A stretch of DNA of 64,000 nucleotides, from contig JARIBI010000155.1 of the NCBI GenBank assembly GCA_029257435.1, positions 1 to 64,000 of the forward strand, read 5' to 3'. The number at the start of each line of letters is the position of its first letter. The stretch's first letter is position 1. Below the pieces are notes generated by a model. The model saw only the letters and a program-made list of their open reading frames with translations. It was not told where the DNA came from and made no database searches. Source of the stretch: Sporosarcina sp. (GTDB lineage Bacteria > Bacillota > Bacilli > Bacillales_A > Planococcaceae). A program made the position numbers and the translations under genes. Positions 44,226 to 52,743 of the stretch are shown piece by piece.

Positions 44226-44804
44226 TTAAAAAATGAATTTTGGATCTGCAGTACCATTAATAATTTCACTTAATACTTCGATTAAGTTAACAACCCAAGT
44301 TAGCAGGGAGACTTGCAAAATCCTTTTTGACCCTAGTGATGCCATTGACACAATACCTGTCAATACATCGGGGTGGTTAATCTTATTTTCACCGTGTGTC
44401 AGTACAGTGAACGAAGTTGAGATAACAACTAAGTAGTCAAACAAATCCGGCATCGGGTTTTTGGTTTTCCGGATAAATGCAATCAGCAGCAAAATACCAG
44501 TTACCATAGACTTAAGCAAGTCTTTCCGTGCAGTTGCAGAATTGTTCTGAAGCACGCGGAAATCGTCTGCATTTTGATGGAAAAACAGACCAATACTGCG
44601 AGTCAATCGATTGGAGCTCATATGACTAGAGTCATAGTCAACAATCATTGCACCAATTATAGGTTCTATTCTAACATGCTGAATCCCTTTAATCGACTGA
44701 AATAATTCACAAATTGACTCTTGGTCATCCGTATATTTAAGAGCTGGGACATACAAGCGCATTCTTCCTGGGATATGATGAATGATTTTATGTCTGAAAT
44801 ACAT
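44226..44804 (-). CDS. HMA2-domain membrane protein
   Basis: 192 residues. The N-terminal domain (about 1-75) has the HHIPGRMRLYVP motif and the ferredoxin-like alternation of HMA2 domains. It is followed by a partial membrane region (about 98-185, two to four helices), resembling the front of a P-type ATPase without its catalytic part. The start codon follows the stop of the ATPase gene directly, with AAAGGAGG inside its 3' end, so translation is coupled. Probably an accessory subunit of the ATPase; no experimental role known to me. Confidence 0.75.
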   Translation of the reverse strand: MYFRHKIIHHIPGRMRLYVPALKYTDDQESICELFQSIKGIQHVRIEPIIGAMIVDYDSSHMSSNRLTRSIGLFFHQNADDFRVLQNNSATARKDLLKSMVTGILLLIAFIRKTKNPMPDLFDYLVVISTSFTVLTHGENKINHPDVLTGIVSMASLGSKRILQVSLLTWVVNLIEVLSEIINGTADPKFIF

Positions 44805-46883
44805 TTATGAACCTCCTTTTAGAAGCAGTTTTGCACTGTTTGCAACCACTCCGATGGTTGCTGCATTATGGACAGCTGCGCCAACGACTGGGGGAATCAT
44901 TCCAAATGTTCCAAGTAAAATAGCTCCCGTGTTGATCACTAGCGTAATCCGTATATTTTGGCGAATGACTCTCATCGCTTTCCTGGACAATACGCCAGCT
45001 TCGTCAATAAGAATCGGATTATCTGAATGGATAACAACATCTGCAGTTTCCATCGCAATGTCTGTCTTTTTGCCGCCCATCGCAATTCCTACATCCGCTG
45101 TAGCTAAGGCTGCAGCATCATTAATACCATCACCGATCATCATAACAACTTTTCCACTCTGTTTAAGCAGATTAATCATTTCGGCTTTATCTTCAGGCAT
45201 CTGATTGGCTGAGTAACGGTCAATGTTAGAATTCTTCATCACTTGCTTAGCCGCCTTATCATTATCTCCTGTCAGCATAATCCGTTCTTTGATTCCATTG
45301 TCTTTCATCTTTTGCAACAGGTTATTCATACCTGGACGTATTTTATCCTGAATCTCAAAAATACCTACCAGACGTTTCCCTACCCCCAGGTAAATTCCTT
45401 GAGGAAAAGTGCCATCTGGAGCAATGCCCTGTTCTCTTAAAAATTCCAGACTCCCTGCAAAAACAGGTTCATCATCCACTATGACACTTACTCCGCGCCC
45501 CACATGATTTTCCATGGTTTCGTCATCATGAGGTTTGGATTTCACATGTAATCGGGCTGCTTCTGTAAGGATCGCACTCGCAAGCGGATGTGTTGAATGC
45601 TCTTCAACAGATGCAGCATAGCTGAGGACTTCCTCTTCCGACCAGCCATCATACGTGTGAATTTCAGTCACGATTGGTAATCCTTCTGTAATTGTGCCTG
45701 TTTTGTCTAGAACAACTGTGTCGGCTTGTGCCAACTTCTCAATTGTTTGTCCGCCCTTCATTAGTATTCCCTGTTGCGCTGCATTCCCGATTGTCGCAGA
45801 AATTGCTGTTGCAGTCGATAACTGAACTCCGCACACGTAATCGATAACTAGCATGTTAAGAACACGATTCCAGTCTCTAGTAATGAAGTAGATAGCACCT
45901 GCCAGTAAAAAGGACATCGGCACAACTTGTTTGGTAAAGTTTTGAGATGACAGCTGAACGGCTGACTGCTTATCCTGCGCTTCTTCTATCATCCGTATCA
46001 TACGACTGACAGTTAAATCTTCACCGGTTCGTTCAACACGTATCGCAATTTTACCTTCCGTTACAACACTTCCGGCAAACACGAAACAACCCTTCTCTAT
46101 ATGAACCGGTAAGTACTCACCCGTAATTGCAGATTGATCAACCTCTGCTTCATGAGCAATCGCTTCTCCATCAAATGGAATTTTATCCCCCTGAAAAATC
46201 ATTACGGAATCTCCGGGTACAATTGTTGCGGATGGCACTTTCACTTCAGTACCGTCTCCCGTGATTTTCCAAGCGAATGTATCGCCTACTTCCATCATAT
46301 CGCGAATAAATCCGCGAGTTTGGCCGATTGTATACTCATTCAGCAATTCACTGACTGCGGACATCCCAAAAATCACAATGGCTGAGAATGGTGTTCCTTT
46401 TAACAGCGACGCACCAATCGCAGCTGTCGTCAGAGTATCTTCGTTAGGTTTCAGGACAGAACGCAATCCATTAAAAATAATATCCCTGCTCGCATAAATC
46501 AGCGAAAGTGAAGTCGGTCGCAGCAATGATCGTAATCCGCCAGCTGCTGGTCCGAGAAGCAATCTCTCTACAACCAATGCGGAAAGTGTAATTCCCAATT
46601 CTTTCACTTTAGGCTGCTTCATGGCAAAGGAGATCTTTTGTTTTAAGTAGGACGGTTCAGCTAAAGCGCGGTCCATGAACAGCTTAATACAATCTTCAGG
46701 TAATTGTTCTGTTACATGATAGATTACTATGGAGTTTGACTCCCGTCTGACCTCTGCTGAAATGACTTGAGTCGTATTTCTAATGATTGCTTCAAGTAAG
46801 GAGGAATTTTCAATTTGAGCTGTGCATTTCACTCGTGTTCTTCCGGGAATGGCATGCACGACTTTTCCTATGTACATAGTCAT
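44805..46883 (-). CDS. P1B-like metal P-type ATPase with N-terminal HMA2 domain and altered transport motif
   Basis: 692 residues. HMA2-like domain (about 1-75, HAIPGRTRVKC), two pairs of N-terminal helices, actuator domain with ITGEYLPV (TGE), phosphorylation site DKTGT (about 394), nucleotide-binding HP in STHPLA, and GDGINDAAALA hinge, so the catalytic cycle is complete. The transmembrane metal motif is unusual: where P1B ATPases have CPC, this protein has YVC in DYVCGVQLSTATAI (about 346-360), and TPT of the next turn is TAT. Specificity cannot be predicted. GGAGAG precedes the ATG. It is surrounded by three more HMA2 genes. Confidence 0.85.
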   Translation of the reverse strand: MTMYIGKVVHAIPGRTRVKCTAQIENSSLLEAIIRNTTQVISAEVRRESNSIVIYHVTEQLPEDCIKLFMDRALAEPSYLKQKISFAMKQPKVKELGITLSALVVERLLLGPAAGGLRSLLRPTSLSLIYASRDIIFNGLRSVLKPNEDTLTTAAIGASLLKGTPFSAIVIFGMSAVSELLNEYTIGQTRGFIRDMMEVGDTFAWKITGDGTEVKVPSATIVPGDSVMIFQGDKIPFDGEAIAHEAEVDQSAITGEYLPVHIEKGCFVFAGSVVTEGKIAIRVERTGEDLTVSRMIRMIEEAQDKQSAVQLSSQNFTKQVVPMSFLLAGAIYFITRDWNRVLNMLVIDYVCGVQLSTATAISATIGNAAQQGILMKGGQTIEKLAQADTVVLDKTGTITEGLPIVTEIHTYDGWSEEEVLSYAASVEEHSTHPLASAILTEAARLHVKSKPHDDETMENHVGRGVSVIVDDEPVFAGSLEFLREQGIAPDGTFPQGIYLGVGKRLVGIFEIQDKIRPGMNNLLQKMKDNGIKERIMLTGDNDKAAKQVMKNSNIDRYSANQMPEDKAEMINLLKQSGKVVMMIGDGINDAAALATADVGIAMGGKKTDIAMETADVVIHSDNPILIDEAGVLSRKAMRVIRQNIRITLVINTGAILLGTFGMIPPVVGAAVHNAATIGVVANSAKLLLKGGS

Positions 46884-46914
46884 GTTCTCTCCTTTCTCAA
46901 ATCAGCAGTTACAA

Positions 46915-47442
46915 TCATTTTAATGATTTGTTTGTTATTAGTGAGTACGCCCAGTAGAGCATACTGGCACCAAATGCAGGGTTTACGGGAAGTCTGCTGA
47001 TTCCACCCAGCAAAAGCCCGACAGATAGGATGGAATCCAAATCCAAACTGCCTGCGCTTTGACGCTTAAGTGTATGGTCAACAGTAGAAACCGAGTTTTT
47101 CAAAACGGTATCAAGTGACGAAGGCAGCTCTTGATACGTCGCTGCAGATACTTCTACTGCATATTGAACAATGCTGTCAAATTGATGCTGAGTTAATGTA
47201 GGAGCTGTAAATTCGAGCAGTAAGCTGCCTGTAATCGGAGAGGCTGTGCTCCTTTGCACAATCGCTGAATTCTGAAAAGCCATTTCTAAATTCGTTGAGG
47301 TAGGCGTATTTTTCCACTTGTCGCATTGTAACCTCAGACGTCCCGGTGATGCATGAAGCACCGTTACTTTTTGATCAGTCATTCTTTTGAGAATAGCCGG
47401 CGCAATCATTGTGGCACCAAAACCTATTATTGTGTTCATCAT
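46915..47442 (-). CDS. HMA2-domain protein with C-terminal hydrophobic segment
   Basis: 175 residues. After a hydrophobic N-terminus (about 3-15) comes the HMA2-type motif HASPGRLRLQC (about 30-40), then a predicted ferredoxin-like fold. The C-terminal region (about 130-170) is hydrophobic, possibly a hairpin in the membrane. The start overlaps the stop of the upstream HMA2 gene by four bases (ATGA type), so both are coupled. It precedes the ATPase gene by 31 bases. Function unknown; the shared motif ties it to the cluster. Confidence 0.7.
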   Translation of the reverse strand: MMNTIIGFGATMIAPAILKRMTDQKVTVLHASPGRLRLQCDKWKNTPTSTNLEMAFQNSAIVQRSTASPITGSLLLEFTAPTLTQHQFDSIVQYAVEVSAATYQELPSSLDTVLKNSVSTVDHTLKRQSAGSLDLDSILSVGLLLGGISRLPVNPAFGASMLYWAYSLITNKSLK

Positions 47443-47756
47443 AGGCTGCCCACCTGCTCTGCGAAGTATTTATTCCCCATCTCAAGCCATCTTCGTTGAG
47501 TTTCCTGATCCGAATGGGAATCTTTTATATAATAGATGAGTATCGAGCCGGTTTCCGGTGTAAAGTGGACCTCTTCAATCGCCGGGTCCAGTTCCACTTC
47601 GTTTAGCAGCTGATTAAACAACTTCTCATTTTTCTGCCAGCCCGCAATCTTTATACGGATTCTGCCAGGTGTATGATGCGCGACAGTTACACCGTACTGA
47701 GATAATAGTTTGTTGATTTTATGTTGAATTACTCGTTTTTTTATGTTCGTCAGCAT
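47439..47756 (-). CDS. Small HMA2-domain protein
   Basis: 105 residues, soluble and basic at the N-terminus (MLTNIKKRVIQHK), with the HMA2 motif HHTPGRIRIKI (about 27-37) and the strand-helix pattern of the fold; no membrane helix. The usual HMA CxxC is absent. AAAGGTGG precedes the ATG. It starts the four-gene HMA2 series, 28 bases after cvfC with no terminator between. Confidence 0.7.
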   Translation of the reverse strand: MLTNIKKRVIQHKINKLLSQYGVTVAHHTPGRIRIKIAGWQKNEKLFNQLLNEVELDPAIEEVHFTPETGSILIYYIKDSHSDQETQRRWLEMGNKYFAEQVGSL

Positions 47757-47784
47757 AATGGACCACCTTTACAAAGGATTAGGC

Positions 47785-48915
47785 TTATTTTGGTGTGCTT
47801 CTCAATTCAGTCATTTGCTTCCAAATGGAGCCTTGTGCATCTTCACCTTCTTCAATACGCTCAATAGCCATCTTGATTTGTAATTTCACTTCAAACTCTG
47901 GGTCCTCAGCTGCTTCACGCAGTGCAGATAACGATTTTTCTGTCCCAGTTTCATATAAGAACATTGCTGCACGCCAGCGGACTAGTTTGTTTTTATCTTT
48001 CAGCAGCGCCATTGCAGCTGATTCGAATTCAGCGAATCCTAAATCGCTCATACAATCCCCTGCCGTCCTTCTCACAGCCCAGCTTTTATCATGCAATGCC
48101 TTCTCAATATATGGAACTGTCTCCACTGACTCAATCATCCCTAAATACACCGCTGCAAGTCGTCTTATCGACATTTTTTCATCTTCTAATGCACGATCTA
48201 GCAACGGCAAATCTTGAATTGTCGGATCTGCCATTTGGTCTAGTAACCGGAATCGAGTTTCCCATTCCTGCGTTTCAAATTCCGCTAATGAAACCTTGAA
48301 CCGTTCTTGGCCGCTTTGAGTATTGCCTTCGTGCGAGTTGTTGACAATTGCAGCCAAACGTTCTTCAGGGTATGCAGCTTCCACTTCTTTAACGACGGTC
48401 TCTCCTATTTCTTCTTTAGTGCCATATCGAATCCCATAATCAGCCCACTTGCGTAAAAGAATATAATTCTCCACTTCTGCGCTATGAACTTTTTCCATAG
48501 CTGATACAAACCGCTCACTTAAGCCGAATCGCTGTTCACTCTCACTGTCGAAAACTTTAACTTGGAGCGGGATATCCTTATACGTCTGAACATGCACATA
48601 GACCTCGCCAAAGTGTTCAGCTGCTTCAGAAACTTCTTCAGTCTGTTCTGAAGTTTCCTTATTAAAAACTTTTCGAACTTCCGCCAGAATCGTTTCCCAC
48701 TGAACATTTCCAACGCGTTCAACTGCCATGAAATTCATGACATGATAGATCCCTTTGATTCCCGTTATTTGCAGTAATTGAGCGACTGGCTCAGGCGCAG
48801 TCGCTGCATCTTCTTTTTTATAATTGTGCGTTTCCAACATTGGCAGTTCCGTATCCAACACAATTTTCATCGAGTTCGGACTTGGTGTTGGTTCAATTGT
48901 TACTATATTCATCAT
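47785..48915 (-). CDS. cvfC: CvfC/YpgR-like conserved virulence factor C homologue
   Basis: 376 residues. The N-terminal part (TIEPTPSPNSMKIVLD, about 5-85) is a Nfu N-terminal (scaffold) domain; a middle segment follows, and the C-terminal half (about 210-370) consists of HEAT-like repeats (RRLAAVYLGMIES; WAVRRTAGDCMSDLG; VRWRAAMFLYETG). In S. aureus the gene affects virulence and growth; in B. subtilis it is ypgR. The molecular role is unclear, though the Nfu fold suggests Fe-S assembly. It follows yfmR by 12 bases and continues into the metal cluster. Confidence 0.85.
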   Translation of the reverse strand: MMNIVTIEPTPSPNSMKIVLDTELPMLETHNYKKEDAATAPEPVAQLLQITGIKGIYHVMNFMAVERVGNVQWETILAEVRKVFNKETSEQTEEVSEAAEHFGEVYVHVQTYKDIPLQVKVFDSESEQRFGLSERFVSAMEKVHSAEVENYILLRKWADYGIRYGTKEEIGETVVKEVEAAYPEERLAAIVNNSHEGNTQSGQERFKVSLAEFETQEWETRFRLLDQMADPTIQDLPLLDRALEDEKMSIRRLAAVYLGMIESVETVPYIEKALHDKSWAVRRTAGDCMSDLGFAEFESAAMALLKDKNKLVRWRAAMFLYETGTEKSLSALREAAEDPEFEVKLQIKMAIERIEEGEDAQGSIWKQMTELRSTPK

Positions 48916-48927
48916 TTGGTACCTCCT

Positions 48928-50826
48928 TTAATTGTCCATCAATTCTTCTAAAATTGACCAGCGTTCAATTAAGTACTCATACTTTTCGTTCAGAGCGTCC
49001 AGACTTTTTGTCAGATCTCTTAATTTATCATAATCTGCACCACAAGTGCTCATTTCAGTTTCAGTGGCCGTAATAGCCTGTTCCGTTTCTTCAATATCTC
49101 TTTCAATGGTTTCCCATTCACGTTTTTCTTTGTACGTCGGCTTCTTCTTAACAGGTGTTTCTTTTACTGGTTCTGGTATGCGTTCTTCGGTCATTGCTGG
49201 TTCAGAGACCTGCTTTGGAGTTTCTTTGAACCGTGCAACTTCTAAATAATCGGTATAGGACATGAAAACCGTCTCTATATTTCCCATCCCGTCAAGGACC
49301 CAAAGTTTGGTGGACGTCCGATCCAAAAAGAATCTGTCGTGTGAAATCGTAAGTACAACGCCAGGGAAAGTTTCTATGAACGTTTCAAGAACGGACAACG
49401 TCTCCAAGTCCAAATCATTTGTCGGTTCATCCAGCAAGAGAACATTTGGCTGTTCCATAAGCAGCTTCAGCAGATATAAGCGCTTTCGCTCGCCACCTGA
49501 TAATTTGCCAATAGGTGTTCCGTGTGCAGAAGTTGGGAACAAAAAACGTTCCAGCATTTGAGAAGCCGATATTCGGTTGCCTTCTCCATCTTCAATGTCA
49601 TTGGATGTTTCCCGAATGTATTCAATAATACGTTTGTTTTCTTGCATTTCGGGTAAATGCTGTTTGAAGTATGCAATTTTAACTGTTGTTCCTCGTTCGA
49701 TGATTCCTGCGTCCGGTTCAAGTAAACCGTCAAACATGTTGACCAAGGTTGTTTTCCCGGCACCATTCGGGCCAACTATAGCAATGCGATCACCTGATTG
49801 AAGGAGCGCTGAAAATTGGTGGATGATCGTTCTGCCGTTGAATGACTTGGAGATGTCTTTTGCTTCCAAGACTTTTTTCCCTAATCGAGAAGTTTTAAGC
49901 CCGGCATCCATCTCTTCTTTCACGGAACCGCTCTTCACTTGCTGCTCAAGCTCTTCAAATCGTCCGATTCTGGCTTTCTGTTTTGTAGATCTCGCTTTGG
50001 CACCGCGCCGTATCCATTTTAGTTCTGAACGATAGCGATTTTTAAGCTTGTCTTCCGTTGCGGCGTTCATTTCCTCACGAAGCGCTTTCGCCTCTATATA
50101 ATCACCATAGTTGCCTTTGTGCGCATAGAGCGTTTGGTCCGCAAGTTCGAAAATCGAAGTGGAGATTGCGTCCAGGAAATACCTATCGTGTGTCACAAAT
50201 AATACAGCGCCTGATAAATTCTTAACGAAATCCTGCAGCCAAGTAATTGAAGCGACATCCAAATGGTTCGTAGGCTCATCAAGCAGCAGCAGATCTGCAG
50301 GTTCAATGAGTGTTTTCGCAAGCATGACACGCTTCCGTTGACCGCCTGAAAGTTCCCCCATTTTTTTGTCATATGTCTCAATCCCTAATTTTGAAAGAAT
50401 CATTCTGGCTTGTGTATTTATATCCCACGCATTTTGTTCGTCCATCTGTGTTTGATAGGTGGCAAAACGGGCTTGATTTTCTTCAGAGTCAGGATTTTCA
50501 GTGAGTGCCTGTAAGGCGTGTTCATAATTTAAGTTTAAACGAATAACGGAGGCATCACTTTGAAACACAGCTTCCATTACAGTTAAAGATGGATCGATGG
50601 TTGGATCTTGCGGTAGATACGCAATCCGATAATTATTCGGATGATCTTTCGAAATGGTATCTGCATCTTCAATACCGGCGATTATCGAGAGCAATGTTGA
50701 CTTTCCTGTTCCATTTATGCCAAGGAGGCCCGTTTTCTCTCCTGATGTTATGGTGAAATCGATTGCGCGAAATAATGTTTTTTCACCAACCGTTTTTGTT
50801 AGATTTTCAATAATCATTTGACTCAT
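48928..50826 (-). CDS. yfmR: ABC-F ATPase, YfmR/Uup type
   Basis: 632 residues. Two ABC domains with complete Walker A (GINGTGKST; GPNGAGKTT), signatures LSGGQRKR and LSGGERKR, and DEPTNHLD/DEPTNDLD, joined by the charged P-site linker (RSELKWIRRGAKARSTKQKARI). A C-terminal coiled coil (about 560-630), preceded by a Pro/Glu/Lys linker, marks the Uup/YfmR subgroup. These proteins help stalled ribosomes, for example at Pro- or Asp-rich stretches. It heads the yfmR-cvfC run and probably the downstream HMA2 genes. Confidence 0.9.
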   Translation of the reverse strand: MSQMIIENLTKTVGEKTLFRAIDFTITSGEKTGLLGINGTGKSTLLSIIAGIEDADTISKDHPNNYRIAYLPQDPTIDPSLTVMEAVFQSDASVIRLNLNYEHALQALTENPDSEENQARFATYQTQMDEQNAWDINTQARMILSKLGIETYDKKMGELSGGQRKRVMLAKTLIEPADLLLLDEPTNHLDVASITWLQDFVKNLSGAVLFVTHDRYFLDAISTSIFELADQTLYAHKGNYGDYIEAKALREEMNAATEDKLKNRYRSELKWIRRGAKARSTKQKARIGRFEELEQQVKSGSVKEEMDAGLKTSRLGKKVLEAKDISKSFNGRTIIHQFSALLQSGDRIAIVGPNGAGKTTLVNMFDGLLEPDAGIIERGTTVKIAYFKQHLPEMQENKRIIEYIRETSNDIEDGEGNRISASQMLERFLFPTSAHGTPIGKLSGGERKRLYLLKLLMEQPNVLLLDEPTNDLDLETLSVLETFIETFPGVVLTISHDRFFLDRTSTKLWVLDGMGNIETVFMSYTDYLEVARFKETPKQVSEPAMTEERIPEPVKETPVKKKPTYKEKREWETIERDIEETEQAITATETEMSTCGADYDKLRDLTKSLDALNEKYEYLIERWSILEELMDN

Positions 50827-50966
50827 GACAACACTTCCATTCTATAACCTGTTCTTTTCATAATACCTTATATCTGTCCGCTTTTGTAGAAATAGCCTTA
50901 TCGCTTAAGCGTTTCAGGGTTTTCTATTTTCGGGGTACTCCCTAAGATTGGCAAATTGACAGCTTT

Positions 50967-50981
50967 TATTATCTGAAAATA
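50967..50981 (+). promoter_or_regulatory. CodY-box-like site upstream of the peptide transporter
   Basis: TATTATCTGAAAATA matches the CodY box AATTTTCWGAAAATT at 12 of 15 positions. A weaker relative lies near 51068-51082. Such a site fits a peptide transporter but is not proof. The surrounding 301-base gap (50827-51128) otherwise contains only promoter-like AT-rich sequence. Confidence 0.4.
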
Positions 50982-51078
50982 ACTTCGAATCGCAATTCAT
51001 TCTATTCAAATAAACATAAAAGTCAAGGAAATCACTATTATAAGACTTATTTTATTTTCGAATATATTATTTTCAGAC

Positions 51079-51095
51079 TACCACTAAAAGTGGTA
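51079..51095 (+). promoter_or_regulatory. Perfect palindrome near the POT promoter, possible operator
   Basis: TACCACT-aaa-AGTGGTA, a perfect 7-3-7 inverted repeat, sits 34 bases before the ATG and next to TACTAT, where a repressor could block transcription. Confidence 0.45.
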
Positions 51096-51128
51096 CTATG
51101 TTCTTCATAGATAAAAGGAGGATTTCTC

Positions 51129-52622
51129 ATGTCACAGCTGTCAAAAAAGGAAATCGTTGAAAGTGTCCCTCAAAAAGGCTTCTTCGGTCATCCAAAAGGA
51201 CTGTTCTCGTTATTCTTCACTGAATTTTGGGAGCGCTTTTCTTACTACGGAATGCGAGCTATTCTCGTCTTCTATATGTACTACGAAGTTTCAAAAGGCG
51301 GTCTTGGAATCGATCAAGGAACAGCTCTCGCAATTGTTTCCTTGTACGGATCACTCGTCTATATGTCAGGAGTTATTGGCGGCTGGTTAGCAGACCGAGT
51401 ATTCGGTACATCACGTTCTGTCTTCTTAGGCGGAATTTTCATAATGCTCGGGCATATTGTTCTTTCTTTCCCTGGAGGCCTTGGAATGCTCTTCTTCTCC
51501 ATGGCGTTAATCGTCATTGGAACAGGGTTACTGAAGCCAAACGTATCAAGTATGGTTGGAGATATCTATCCTGTCGGGGACAATCGCCAGGATGCTGGAT
51601 TCAGTATCTTCTATATGGGTATTAACCTGGGTAGTTTCATTGCACCTTTAACTGCCGGAACTATTGGAACAGAATACAATTTCCATTTAGGATTTAGTGT
51701 CGCTGCTTTTGGTATGTTCCTCGGACTGGTCATGTTTGTCATAACAAAGAAAAAGAACTTAGGTCTCGCAGGAACTTATGTGGCAAACCCGCTTTCTCCT
51801 GCTGAGAAGAAAAAAACGATCAAAATTGTCGGAATTGCAGTTATTATATTAGCAATTCTAGTGGCAATTGCAATTCCAACTGGATACCTAACATTGAATT
51901 CCTTCACAGCTTTAGTAGGTATTCTCGGATTTGCTATCCCAGCTGCTTATTTCATCGTTATGTACCGCAGCCCTAAAACTACTAGTGATGAAAAATCGCG
52001 TGTTCTGGCTTACATACCACTGTTCTTAGCAGCTGTTATGTTTTGGTCAATTGCAGAGCAAGGATCCACAATTTTAGCACTCTATGCAGATAAAAGAACG
52101 AACTTGGATTTCTTAGGTATTCACATATCACCTGCTTGGTTCCAGTCATTGAACCCGTTGTTCATCATTATTTTCGCACCTGTGTTTGCATGGCTTTGGG
52201 TTAAACTTGGTGACCGTCAACCTTCAATCCCTCATAAGTTCTCGCTCGGTTTGCTATTTGCCGGTATTTCATTTATCGTCATCTTGCTTCCTGGTGTCTT
52301 GAGCGGTACAGATGCTTTAGTTAGCCCGATTTGGCTGGCATTGAGTATCTTTACACTTGTACTTGGTGAATTGTGTATATCCCCAGTGGGATTATCCGCG
52401 ACAACTAAACTGGCACCTGCTGCGTTTACTGCACAAACCATGAGCCTTTGGTTCTTGTCGAATGCGGCAGCACAGGCATTGAATGCGCAGCTTGTTAAAT
52501 TGTATTCTGCAGATACTGAAATGCTTTATTTCGGAATTATCGGCGGGGTTGCAATCATTCTTTCAATCGTTGTGTTCTTTATCTCGCCAATCATTTCTCG
52601 TTATATGAAGGGTGTTCATTAA
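51129..52622 (+). CDS. POT/PTR2 family proton-dependent peptide transporter
   Basis: 497 residues, 14 predicted helices. The POT signature EFWERFSYYGMRAILVFYMY (about 36-55) with the ExxERFxYY proton motif, the PTR2 sequence around MGINLGSFIAPLTAGTIG (about 160-177) and AEQGSTILALYADKRT fit DtpT-like di- and tripeptide importers such as YclF. AAAGGAGGATTTCTC precedes the ATG. CodY-like and palindromic sites lie in the promoter region. Terminator at 52635-52668. Confidence 0.92.
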   Translation: MSQLSKKEIVESVPQKGFFGHPKGLFSLFFTEFWERFSYYGMRAILVFYMYYEVSKGGLGIDQGTALAIVSLYGSLVYMSGVIGGWLADRVFGTSRSVFLGGIFIMLGHIVLSFPGGLGMLFFSMALIVIGTGLLKPNVSSMVGDIYPVGDNRQDAGFSIFYMGINLGSFIAPLTAGTIGTEYNFHLGFSVAAFGMFLGLVMFVITKKKNLGLAGTYVANPLSPAEKKKTIKIVGIAVIILAILVAIAIPTGYLTLNSFTALVGILGFAIPAAYFIVMYRSPKTTSDEKSRVLAYIPLFLAAVMFWSIAEQGSTILALYADKRTNLDFLGIHISPAWFQSLNPLFIIIFAPVFAWLWVKLGDRQPSIPHKFSLGLLFAGISFIVILLPGVLSGTDALVSPIWLALSIFTLVLGELCISPVGLSATTKLAPAAFTAQTMSLWFLSNAAAQALNAQLVKLYSADTEMLYFGIIGGVAIILSIVVFFISPIISRYMKGVH

Positions 52623-52634
52623 TAGAAATTCAGC

Positions 52635-52668
52635 AAAAAGCGGTTTCCTTTACGGAGACCGCTTTTTT
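52635..52668 (+). terminator. Terminator of the POT transporter gene
   Basis: AAAAAGCGGTttCC pairs with GGagACCGCTTTTTT; five-base loop and a six-T run. Confidence 0.85.
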
Positions 52669-52743
52669 GTGTCCTGTGATTTAACAAAATGCCGTTGCAT
52701 ACTTTAAAGAACTAGAAAAGTTTTGTTAAGCGAGGGATCGTCC

